Below are positions 50,842 through 60,821 of a stretch of DNA of 64,000 bases, one piece after another. The notes below the pieces were generated by a model, which was not told the DNA's origin, did no database searches, and worked only from the letters and a program-made list of their open reading frames with translations. Made by a program: the position numbers and the translations under genes. The stretch is from CAYPEK01 sp964409645 (GTDB taxonomy: Bacteria; UBP15; UBA6099), in assembly GCA_964409645.1 (NCBI GenBank), contig CAYPEK010000001.1, positions 62,001 through 126,000 of the forward strand, written 5' to 3'. Positions within the stretch are counted from its first letter, which is position 1, and each line of letters starts with the position of its first letter.

Positions 50842-51084
50842 ATGAGGTCTTTTTGTGTGTCGAGTATATCCGACAATAGGCAACATGGAAAATCAACATA
50901 CACAACACAGCAGGTTGCCGATGTTCTTGAAATTCACAAAAATACGCTTTTGAACTGGGTCAAGGCCGGCAAGGTGCCGGACGCAAAGAGAGACTGGAAG
51001 AAACACCGCGTATGGACGGATGCGGATGTGAGGAAGCTGATCGAATTCAAGAATAATTATTCACAGATGGAATTAAGAATTTAA
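50842..51084 (+). CDS. small MerR/excisionase-like HTH protein
   Basis: An 80-aa DNA-binding protein consisting of a single MerR/excisionase-type winged helix: TTQQVADVLEIHKNTLLNWV at about residues 21-40 and KKHRVWTDADVRKLIEF at about 53-69. There is no effector domain. It begins 17 nt after a consensus-like promoter without a clear ribosome binding site and ends 48 bp before gyrB, so it is probably cotranscribed with gyrB-gyrA and could regulate them. No prophage or integrase lies near to suggest a true excisionase. Confidence 0.8.
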   Translation: MRSFCVSSISDNRQHGKSTYTTQQVADVLEIHKNTLLNWVKAGKVPDAKRDWKKHRVWTDADVRKLIEFKNNYSQMELRI

Positions 51085-51132
51085 TTTGCTGAAAAGAACG
51101 AAACTAACAGAAATGTGACAGAGGAGAAAGTG

Positions 51133-53067
<1,935 letters not shown>

Positions 53068-53167
53068 TAGTAGCCGATAGCGAGAACATAGGGAAAAACT
53101 TAAAAGACAATAAGAAGGTAAAGCACACAGCACAAGGCCGGGGGCCTGTTTGAGAGGATAAAGAGAG

Positions 53168-55651
53168 ATGGCGAAAGAAAAAGACCAAGAACCGCATGTG
53201 GACAACACGATAATAGTTGAGGCGCCGATAGAGAAGCAGATGAAGGACGCGTATCTCGATTACGCCATGAGCGTAATCGTGGGGCGCGCGCTGCCCGACG
53301 TTCGGGACGGCCTGAAACCGGTACAGCGGCGTATCCTGTACACGATGGGAGACCTCGGGCTGACGCCGGGGGCGCAGTACCGCAAATCGGCAAAGATCGT
53401 CGGCGACGTGATGGGCCGCTTCCATCCGCACGGCGACTCCGCGATTTACGACGCGCTGGTGCGCCTCGCGCAGGACTTCAACATGAGGCACACGCTCGTG
53501 GACGGCCACGGAAACTTCGGGTCGATCGACGGGGACAACGCCGCGGCGTACAGGTACACCGAAGCGCGGCTCGACAAGCCGGCGATGGAGTTGCTCGCCG
53601 ACATCAAGATGAACACCGTCGATTTCATAGACAACTATGAAGCGACGGAAAAGGAGCCGGTGGTGCTGCCGGCGAAATACCCGAACCTGCTGGTGAACGG
53701 ATCGTCGGGCATCGCGGTCGGGATGGCGACAAGCATACCGCCGCATAACCTCAACGAGGTGTGCAGCGCGACGATAGAGCTGATCGACGAACCGGAGATC
53801 GAGATCGAAAAACTGAGCCGCATCGTCAAAGGCCCGGATTTCCCGACGGGCGGCGAGATTATGGGCAACAGCGGCATCCGGCAGGCATACGAGACCGGGC
53901 GCGGCAAGTGCATCGTGCGCGGCGTGATCGAGCCCGAGGAAACGAAAACCGGCCGTCAGCGGCTCATCATCACCGAGATCCCGTACATGGTGAACAAAAG
54001 CACGCTGATCGAGAACATAGCGAACCTCGTGCGTGAGAAGAAGCTCGACGGCATCTCGGACATCCGCGACGAGTCGAACCGGCAGGGCATCCGCGTCGTG
54101 ATCGAACTGAAGCGGGACGCCAACCCGTACGTGCTGCAGAACAACATATACAAACACACGCAGCTCCAGACGACGGTGAGCATAATCATGCTGGCGATCG
54201 TCGAAGGCCGCCCGATGACGCTGAACCTGAAAGAGATACTGCAGCACTTCATCGAGCACAGGCGGATCGTGGTGCGGCGGCGCACGCAGTTCGAGCTGGA
54301 CAAGGCAAAAGCCCGCGCGCACATCCTCGAAGGCCTGCTGATCGCACTGAAAAACATCGACGACGTGATCGCGCTCATCAAGAAGAGCAAGGACGTCGAG
54401 AGCGCGCGCAACGGCCTGATGGAGAAGTTCAATCTGACCGAGATTCAGGCACAGGCGATACTCGACATGCGGCTCCAGAAGCTGACCAATCTCGAGACGC
54501 AGGCGATTAAAGACGAATACGAAGAACTGATTAAAAAGATATGCGAACTAGAAGGAATCCTCGCGGACGCCCGCAAGGTGGACGCGATAATCAAGAAGGA
54601 ACTCGAGGAGGTCCGCGATAAGTTCAAAGACCGCAGGCGCACGAAGATCAGCGCCTCCGGCGACGCCGATTTTGACATCGAGGACCTTATTCCGAGAGAG
54701 GAAGTTGTCGTGATGGTAACGCGCGACGGCTGGGTCAAGCGCATGCCGGTGGACACCTACCGGACGCAGGGGCGCGGCGGCCGCGGCGTGATCGGGCTCA
54801 CCAAAAAGGAGGAGGACGCGGTGAACCACCTCTACGTCACCTCCTCGCACGACTACGTCCTGTTCTTCTCAAACCGCGGACAGGTCTATCGCATGAAGGC
54901 CTACCAGATCCCCGCCGCGAGCCGGACAGCCAAAGGGATACCGATCGTCAACCTGTTGCAGCTCAGCCCGGCCGAGCGCATCACGGCGATCATCCCGATC
55001 AAACAATACGATGAAGAGCATTACCTGATGATGATCACGAAAGAGGGCGTCGTGAAGAAGACGTCGCTGATCGAGTACGACACGCCCCGCAAGGGCGGCG
55101 TGCGTGCGATCACGCTCCGGCAGGGCGACGAGCTCCGCTACGTGATCCTCACCACCGGCGACAAAGATACCATCCTCGCCACGAAGAAAGGCCTGAGCAT
55201 AAGGTTCCACGAGACGGACGTGCGGCCGATGGGACGCACAGCGGCCGGCGTGCGCGGCATCCGCCTCAATCGAGGCGACGAAGTCGTCGGCGCGGGCGTT
55301 GCTGAAGACGAAAAGGCGCTGCTCGTTGTCTGCGAGAACGGGTTCGGTAAACGGACGCTGCTCAAGTACTACCGCGTGCAGAGCCGCGGCGGCAAGGGAA
55401 TCCTCACGATTAAAATCTCGGACCGCAACGGTGACGTCGTGGGTATAGCCGTGGCGGACGTTGAAGATCAGTTGATAATGATCTCCGAGAGCGGGATATT
55501 GATCCGGCAGCCGATCAAGAGCATTTCGGCGACAGTGGGCCGGAGCACGCAGGGCGTGCGGCTGATGCGCATGGACGAAGGCGACCGCGTTGTCGCATTC
55601 GAGGTCTTCCCGCCCGAGGAAGAAGAAGAAGCGCCCGCCAACGGGAAATGA
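53168..55651 (+). CDS. gyrA: DNA gyrase subunit A
   Basis: An 827-aa GyrA that cleaves and rejoins DNA. The winged-helix domain begins with YLDYAMSVIVGRALPDVRDGLKP (in part: MSVIVGRALPDV) and the catalytic Tyr is in AAAYRYTEARLDK (about residue 121). A tower and coiled-coil region follows. The C-terminal beta-pinwheel includes TQGRGGRGVIGL and VQSRGGKGILTI, which match the GyrA-box type motif needed for DNA wrapping and support gyrase rather than topoisomerase IV. The residue positions around GDSAIYDALVRLAQDF correspond to the quinolone pocket. GAGG lies upstream of the ATG. Confidence 0.97.
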   Translation: MAKEKDQEPHVDNTIIVEAPIEKQMKDAYLDYAMSVIVGRALPDVRDGLKPVQRRILYTMGDLGLTPGAQYRKSAKIVGDVMGRFHPHGDSAIYDALVRLAQDFNMRHTLVDGHGNFGSIDGDNAAAYRYTEARLDKPAMELLADIKMNTVDFIDNYEATEKEPVVLPAKYPNLLVNGSSGIAVGMATSIPPHNLNEVCSATIELIDEPEIEIEKLSRIVKGPDFPTGGEIMGNSGIRQAYETGRGKCIVRGVIEPEETKTGRQRLIITEIPYMVNKSTLIENIANLVREKKLDGISDIRDESNRQGIRVVIELKRDANPYVLQNNIYKHTQLQTTVSIIMLAIVEGRPMTLNLKEILQHFIEHRRIVVRRRTQFELDKAKARAHILEGLLIALKNIDDVIALIKKSKDVESARNGLMEKFNLTEIQAQAILDMRLQKLTNLETQAIKDEYEELIKKICELEGILADARKVDAIIKKELEEVRDKFKDRRRTKISASGDADFDIEDLIPREEVVVMVTRDGWVKRMPVDTYRTQGRGGRGVIGLTKKEEDAVNHLYVTSSHDYVLFFSNRGQVYRMKAYQIPAASRTAKGIPIVNLLQLSPAERITAIIPIKQYDEEHYLMMITKEGVVKKTSLIEYDTPRKGGVRAITLRQGDELRYVILTTGDKDTILATKKGLSIRFHETDVRPMGRTAAGVRGIRLNRGDEVVGAGVAEDEKALLVVCENGFGKRTLLKYYRVQSRGGKGILTIKISDRNGDVVGIAVADVEDQLIMISESGILIRQPIKSISATVGRSTQGVRLMRMDEGDRVVAFEVFPPEEEEEAPANGK

Positions 55652-55886
55652 CATATACGGAAATCGAGATAGATTTCTGGAGTGCGGCGACCCGGCGCCG
55701 CTCTTGTGTTTGTTGCTGTTTAGTCACGCATAGAATTCGGTTTTCATGGAATTATTTCTGCCGGCGTCAGGCCGCCGGCAACCGGGCGGTGTCAGGCCAC
55801 CGCACTCCCAAAATAACAAAATTGATGCGGGCGATGAAGCGGTTTAGCAGGCCGTACCCCACCGAAAAACATATTAACTACGGAAA

Positions 55887-56915
55887 TCATTTCATCGCTT
55901 TTTTTACTGCTGCGGCGAAGTGACGGACGTCGGCCTCGGTTGTGTCGAACGCTGTCATCCAGCGGACGACGGATTCCGTCGCGTCCCATACGTAGAAGTA
56001 AAACTGCTTCCGTATTTTCGGAATCGCGGCTGCCGGGACGGACGCGAAAACAGCGTTCGTCTCCACTTTCTGCGTTATCCTCACGTTCGGAATCTTCGCA
56101 ACTTCGCGGGCGAGCAGGGCGGCCATCGCGTTGGCGTGCCGCGCGTTCTCAAGCCATAGGTTGTCGGTCAGCAACGCGTCGAACTGCGCCGCGATGAATC
56201 TCATCTTCGATGTCAGGTGCAGGTTTTGCTTTCTGATGAACTGCGCGTCTGCTGCGAATGTCTTATCGAAAAAGATTGCCGCTTCGCCGATCATCAGGCC
56301 GTTTTTCGTGCCGCCGAACGAGATCGCGTCAGCACCGGCGGCAGCCGCGCGGAGGCTTTTTCCGAGGGCCGCCGCAGCGTTGGAGAGACGGGCGCCGTCG
56401 ATGTGCAGGTACATACCGTTCGAGTGTGCGAAGTCCGCGAGCGCTTTCAGCTCGGCGGCCGCGTAAACAGTGCCAAGCTCGGTCGGCTGCGTGATGGAGA
56501 TGACTTTCGGCTGCGCGCGGTGGACATCGCCTGTGTTTGCCGCGAGATAAGGAGCGATCTGTTCGGGCCGGATTTTTCCGTCCGGCGCGGGGAGTCCGAT
56601 GAGCTTGCAGCCGGTGGCTTTTTCCACGGCGTTGCACTCGTCGAGAAAGATGTGCGCGACGTCCGAGCAGAAAATCGAGTTGAAGGATTTTGTGAGCGCG
56701 GACAGGCAGACGACGTTCGCGCCCGTTCCGTTGTTGACAAAAAGCGCCTCCGCGCCGGGGCCAAAGGCGCGCCTGAATTTCGCGGCGGCGGCTTTCGTGT
56801 GCTTGTCGTCGCCGTAGCCGACCGCGCGGCCGGTGTTGGCGGCGGCTATGGCTTTCAGGACGGCCGGGTGGATGCCCGCGTTGTTATCGCTGGCGAAATT
56901 AGTTGTGGGTTTCAT
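55887..56915 (-). CDS. ltaE: low-specificity L-threonine aldolase
   Basis: A 342-aa PLP enzyme splitting threonine (or allo-threonine) into glycine and acetaldehyde. It starts MKPTTNFASDNNAGIHPAVL; the ATG at 56915 is preferred over a GTG at 56942 that would overlap the upstream gene. The PLP lysine is in ISFGGTKNGLMIGE (about residue 200), the cofactor-binding Asp/Arg in LHIDGARLSNAA (about 170). GGGA lies about 9 nt upstream. It follows a DUF2804 gene by 23 bp on the same strand, so the two are probably one unit. Confidence 0.92.
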   Translation of the reverse strand: MKPTTNFASDNNAGIHPAVLKAIAAANTGRAVGYGDDKHTKAAAAKFRRAFGPGAEALFVNNGTGANVVCLSALTKSFNSIFCSDVAHIFLDECNAVEKATGCKLIGLPAPDGKIRPEQIAPYLAANTGDVHRAQPKVISITQPTELGTVYAAAELKALADFAHSNGMYLHIDGARLSNAAAALGKSLRAAAAGADAISFGGTKNGLMIGEAAIFFDKTFAADAQFIRKQNLHLTSKMRFIAAQFDALLTDNLWLENARHANAMAALLAREVAKIPNVRITQKVETNAVFASVPAAAIPKIRKQFYFYVWDATESVVRWMTAFDTTEADVRHFAAAVKKAMK

Positions 56916-56938
56916 AATGTGTTTCCCTGCGGCGCCGC

Positions 56939-57988
56939 TCACAGGTGCGCGTCCATGTGTTCGGCGACGCCGAAGAAGTCTTTGACCTCGTGTTTTGTGC
57001 CGGCGTCGTCTATGAGAAAGCCGTTGAATTTTCCGAACGGCTGCCGGTAGTGCGTCTTGATGAGTCCGAAGTTGAGTTCCTCTTTCTTTTCGCCGTCGGG
57101 TTGGAAGGAAAGGTCAACACGGCCGTCTTCGTCGTGGATGGTCCACTGCTTTGTTGTGTGTTTCTCGTCGAACACGAAGCGCGCCGGGCTGAGGAGCGAC
57201 ATCGCGCCGCCGTACCACATCGCGCATTCGTTCCACGCGCGCTGGTCCTCGATGAGGTTGTCGGTGAGGTTCGCGCCTAGGAGTTTTCCGGCGGTGTCGA
57301 ACGCGGCGAAGTTGGCCCATTTCCACCAGAAATGATGGGGGTAAGTTGCTTTATGGATATCGACGAGCGCTGTGTCGCGCGCGGGATCGAGCGTGACGGT
57401 GTCCGAACCGACGCGGAAGCCGCCCGAGACGGGGCAGACAACCTTGTGCGTGTACATTGCGCGGTTCTGTCCGACCGGCAGGCTTGCGACGAGCGGCTGT
57501 ATGTATGAGAGGTCTTCGATGATGCGCGCCGAACCGCTGACGGCGGGCAGGCCCGCGGAGGCGGCGATCTCGACGCGGATCTCGTGAAGGCCTTTTTCGA
57601 GGTCGTTGCTGTAGTTGACGCTGTAGCCGCGCTCCTTGACGGACGAGCGGCCGCCGTAGAGGGTGGGCGCTACGTGTGCGCGCTGCGGCAGCAGCATTCG
57701 CTTGTGCTCCGAGAGTTCGTTTTTGCGCCGGTTGTATATGTAAAAGAACGAGTTTGCCGTGAAGTGGGCTGTGAGTATGATCGTTCCGAAGTAGTAATCC
57801 GGATGTATGATCGCGTAGTGCTGCCACTCCTTGATGCGGAGCTTGCGGAATGATTTCGGTGTGATGCCGCCGAGATTGAGCGGGTCGGCGTCGGCGATGT
57901 TCAAGTCGCGGAATTCCGTCTTGAATATCCCGAGGTGGAATTTTCCGTTTTCTACGATGCTTGCCGGTGTATCGATAACTTTTCGCAT
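56939..57988 (-). CDS. DUF2804 domain-containing protein
   Basis: A 349-aa protein of the DUF2804 family, predicted as a beta-rich soluble protein. Conserved-looking parts are KEWQHYAIIHPDYYFGTI (about residues 52-69), HHFWWKWANFAAFD (about 222-235) and the C-terminal GLIKTHYRQPFGKFNGFL (about 312-329). Function of the family is not established; a role in lipid or carbohydrate handling has been suggested from its fold. GGGAGG lies 9 nt upstream of the ATG. The ltaE gene follows, so an operon is likely, but no common pathway is obvious. Confidence 0.85.
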   Translation of the reverse strand: MRKVIDTPASIVENGKFHLGIFKTEFRDLNIADADPLNLGGITPKSFRKLRIKEWQHYAIIHPDYYFGTIILTAHFTANSFFYIYNRRKNELSEHKRMLLPQRAHVAPTLYGGRSSVKERGYSVNYSNDLEKGLHEIRVEIAASAGLPAVSGSARIIEDLSYIQPLVASLPVGQNRAMYTHKVVCPVSGGFRVGSDTVTLDPARDTALVDIHKATYPHHFWWKWANFAAFDTAGKLLGANLTDNLIEDQRAWNECAMWYGGAMSLLSPARFVFDEKHTTKQWTIHDEDGRVDLSFQPDGEKKEELNFGLIKTHYRQPFGKFNGFLIDDAGTKHEVKDFFGVAEHMDAHL

Positions 57989-58098
57989 GGAGAATGCCTC
58001 CCCGCCGGTTTAGAGTGTGAAGACCCGGCTGATATGATTTTAGTTGAATGGACGGGCGGGCTGTCAAGCGGTCGATGTGCGGCGGAGTGTAAGGGAGG

Positions 58099-58127
58099 CG
58101 AAACACAGAGACACGGAGAGCACGGAG
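58099..58127. repeat. dispersed CACAGAGA repeat, copy 2
   Basis: The segment contains ACACAGAGACACGGAG and GAGCACGGAG and is closely related to the copy at 50550-50575, which has the same words in a different order. Confidence 0.5.
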
Positions 58128-58192
58128 AAATGCGGAGTGTGACTGATGTGCTCCGCGTGGAAACGATAAATTATGGACTAACATCCCCCTGC

Positions 58193-58209
58193 GCCCCCTT
58201 CGTAAGGGG
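58193..58209. repeat. dispersed palindromic repeat, copy 2
   Basis: CCCCCTTCGTAAGGGGG is the exact reverse complement of the hairpin at 19463-19479, and the flanks (GGACTAACATCCCCCTGCG before, ACAAAAACC after) are also related to those of copy 1 read on the other strand. Confidence 0.55.
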
Positions 58210-58312
58210 GACAAAAACCGACGCCTAAGACTCTTTCTTTAATTTCCCCTCTTGCGGCTATCCGTTGTTCCGCCGGGTTCCGGCAAAATAAAAATCAGTT
58301 ACGGTTCAGGTG

Positions 58313-58342
58313 TTTACATCGGAGCGCGCGAAGTAATATACT
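58313..58342 (+). promoter_or_regulatory. promoter of histidine kinase gene
   Basis: TTTACA (58313-58318) and TATACT (58337-58342) are 18 bp apart, with the ATG at 58372. GGAGG lies in the short leader. Confidence 0.55.
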
Positions 58343-58371
58343 GATTTCTATTATCTGGAGGCTCGGGATAA

Positions 58372-60798
58372 ATGCCTTCGCAGTCAGGAATAGATCAGCT
58401 TCCTATAGGTCTCGATATTATTAACGCCGTCGGCGACGTGATTCAGTCTTCGCGTGGGATCGAGTCAATCCTCAGCGACATAATCGATCTCGTGATGGAG
58501 ATAATGGGCGCGGACGACTGCTCGATCTGGCTGTATGAGGGAGGGCTGCTGAGGCTGAAGGCGAGCCGGGGCGTCTGCACGGGCGACTTCGAGGACGTGA
58601 CGCTGAAGATCGGCGAGGGAATCACCGGCCGTGCGGCGGCGGAGCGCGTGCCGATCGCTCTTCGCGAGACGGACATAGACGACCGATTCAATTGTGTGGT
58701 GTGCACGGGTGACGAGCGCTGCAAGGCGATTCTCAGCATACCGATGGCGGCGGAGGACAAGCTCGTCGGTGTCCTAAACGTGCAGATGCTCGATGTGTAC
58801 GATTTCACGGAGACCGAGCAGAAGTTCCTGTCGTTTATCGCGACGCAGCTCGTGGGCGCGATCCGTAACACACAGCTCTACGAGGAAGTCATCAAGGGCT
58901 TCCGCGAGATGGCGATCATCCATCAGGTTGGGCAGATCGTCAACTCGGAACGCAACCTCAACGATCTGCTGTCGATCATCGCGAGAACGTGCGCGGAACA
59001 TCTATCCACGCGCGGGTGTATTCTCCGGATAGTGAATGCAGACACCGGACTACTCGAAATAAAGGGCTCGTACGGCGTGCCGGAGGAACTGCTTGCCGAC
59101 AGCGCGATCAAGCCCGGCGTGGGTATAGCGGGCAGATGCGCGCTCGAACGCAAACCCATCATCAACAAGGATATAAAGCACCATCCCGGCGACTATGCGG
59201 ATGTGCTTCATCTGGATATGAATTCGGCGATCTGCGTGCCGCTGATCGCTAAGGATAAAGTAATCGGCACGCTCGGCGTGTTCGACAAGATGCCGATGCT
59301 CGGCGAGGGGCACATGCCGTTCGACGAGGCGGACGTCGGGCTGGTGTCCGTGATCGGCACACAGGTTGCGGTGGCGATCGAGAACGCGCTGCTTTACGCG
59401 GAGAAGGACGCGCGCATCGGCGAGCTGTCGCTGCTTCTGGAGATATCCAACATAATGCGCGGTGCGGTCGCGCTCGAAGACCTGCTGTACACGATCCTGA
59501 CGAGCGTGACGATGGCGCAGGGGCTGGGATTCAACCGCGCGCTTCTGTTTCTCACCGACGACTCGCACGAGTATCTGATCGGCAAAATGGCGGTCGGACC
59601 GCTGCGGCCGGAAGAGGCGGGGCGGCACTGGAACGCGATCGAAACGAAGGGGCGGACGCTCAACGAGGTGGTCATGGAACTTGGCCGCTTCAACAAGGAC
59701 GCCGGATTCGAGATCGACCGCCTGATAAAGGGCGCGGCGATCCCGATCCGGGAGGAGTCGGGCATTCTCGCGAGGACCGTGTTGCACCGCGCGTCGCACA
59801 ATGTCGCGGACTACGCGCCGCCGGACGGGAACGAAAAGCGCGCCCTCGGCTCGGTCGGGTTCAGCACGTTTGCGACTGTGCCTCTGATAGCGAAGCAGGA
59901 CGTTGTCGGCGTGATGCTGGTTGACAACCTCGTGACGCGCGAGACGATCACCGGCGAGCAGGTCGAGCTGCTGCAGATATTCGCGAATCAGGCGGCGAAC
60001 GCGATCGAGATGAGTCGCCTGTACGAGAACCTCGAACGGACAAACAAACGGCTGGTCGAGGCGCAGGACATGCTTGTGCGGACGAAAACGCTGGCGACGC
60101 TGGGCGAGTTTTCGGCGGGCATCGCTCACGAACTTCGCAACCCGCTTGTGTCGATCGGCGGCTTCGCGTGGCGGCTCACGAAGATGTTCGAAGGCGAGTC
60201 CAAGGAGGCGCGTTACGCACGGATTATCGCCACGGAAGTCGAGGGCATGGAAAAAATCCTCAAGCAGATACTCGACTTCGCGGGTGGCGCCCGGCCGGAG
60301 CGGCGCAAGGTTGACATCATCCTCGTCATCGAGCACGTGCTCGTGCTGCTCGGCTCCGCGATAAAAGAAAACGGGATACAAGTTGAAACGGATTACGACG
60401 AGCGGGTGCGCTATCTCTACGTGGACGAGGTCCAGATGCGCCAGCTTTTCATTAACTTGATAAAGAACGCGGTGGAGGCGATCGGCGACGGTGGCGGTAC
60501 GTTGCGGATACGCTCGTTTCTGATGGAAAGCTTGGAGGGCGGCGCGGGATTTGCCGTCGAGGACACCGGGAAAGGAATTACGCCGGAAGACCTCGAACAT
60601 GTTTTCGACCCGTTTTTCACGAAGAAAAGCACGGGCGTCGGACTCGGACTTTCGATGTGTTCGCGCGTGGTCGAAATCAGCCACAACGGCCGCATTTTCA
60701 TAGACAGCAAGGTCGGCGCAGGCACCACGGTCATGGTGTGGTTCCCGCCGGAAGTCTTTATTGAGCCGCTGCCAAGCGCGAACGGCGCGATTAAGTAG
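58372..60798 (+). CDS. multi-GAF sensor histidine kinase
   Basis: An 808-aa soluble histidine kinase with no membrane segment. Three GAF-like sensor domains are inferred: about residues 18-170, 190-335 and 355-555, the last being larger. A helical linker leads to the phosphoacceptor domain, with the H-box EFSAGIAHELRNPLVSIGG (about 575-593), and the catalytic domain has the N-box FINLIKNAVEAI, VEDTGKGI (G1), FDPFFTKK (F) and GVGLGLSM (G2). Some GAF pockets contain Cys residues (CVVCTGDERCKA, about 105-116) that might hold a chromophore, haem or Fe-S cluster, but that is unproven. No response regulator gene is adjacent, so it is an orphan kinase. Confidence 0.92.
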   Translation: MPSQSGIDQLPIGLDIINAVGDVIQSSRGIESILSDIIDLVMEIMGADDCSIWLYEGGLLRLKASRGVCTGDFEDVTLKIGEGITGRAAAERVPIALRETDIDDRFNCVVCTGDERCKAILSIPMAAEDKLVGVLNVQMLDVYDFTETEQKFLSFIATQLVGAIRNTQLYEEVIKGFREMAIIHQVGQIVNSERNLNDLLSIIARTCAEHLSTRGCILRIVNADTGLLEIKGSYGVPEELLADSAIKPGVGIAGRCALERKPIINKDIKHHPGDYADVLHLDMNSAICVPLIAKDKVIGTLGVFDKMPMLGEGHMPFDEADVGLVSVIGTQVAVAIENALLYAEKDARIGELSLLLEISNIMRGAVALEDLLYTILTSVTMAQGLGFNRALLFLTDDSHEYLIGKMAVGPLRPEEAGRHWNAIETKGRTLNEVVMELGRFNKDAGFEIDRLIKGAAIPIREESGILARTVLHRASHNVADYAPPDGNEKRALGSVGFSTFATVPLIAKQDVVGVMLVDNLVTRETITGEQVELLQIFANQAANAIEMSRLYENLERTNKRLVEAQDMLVRTKTLATLGEFSAGIAHELRNPLVSIGGFAWRLTKMFEGESKEARYARIIATEVEGMEKILKQILDFAGGARPERRKVDIILVIEHVLVLLGSAIKENGIQVETDYDERVRYLYVDEVQMRQLFINLIKNAVEAIGDGGGTLRIRSFLMESLEGGAGFAVEDTGKGITPEDLEHVFDPFFTKKSTGVGLGLSMCSRVVEISHNGRIFIDSKVGAGTTVMVWFPPEVFIEPLPSANGAIK

Positions 60799-60821
60799 GC
60801 GCGGCGGCTGCGAACAGGTTT

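Larger units (their letters stand above)
57989..58371. other. intergenic region with two repeats and HK promoter
   Basis: No gene is seen in 383 bp. It contains a CACAGAGA-type repeat (about 58099-58127), the reverse-oriented copy of the CCCCCTTCGTAAGGGGG repeat (58193-58209) and the promoter for the histidine kinase. Confidence 0.55.

Noticed and set aside
50842..51084. Small HTH protein as a prophage excisionase
   Set aside because: No integrase, attachment site or phage gene is present nearby; it lies inside the replication gene cluster.
59050..60684. Minus-strand open frame of 544 codons opposite the histidine kinase
   Set aside because: Antisense shadow; no motif and typical shadow composition.
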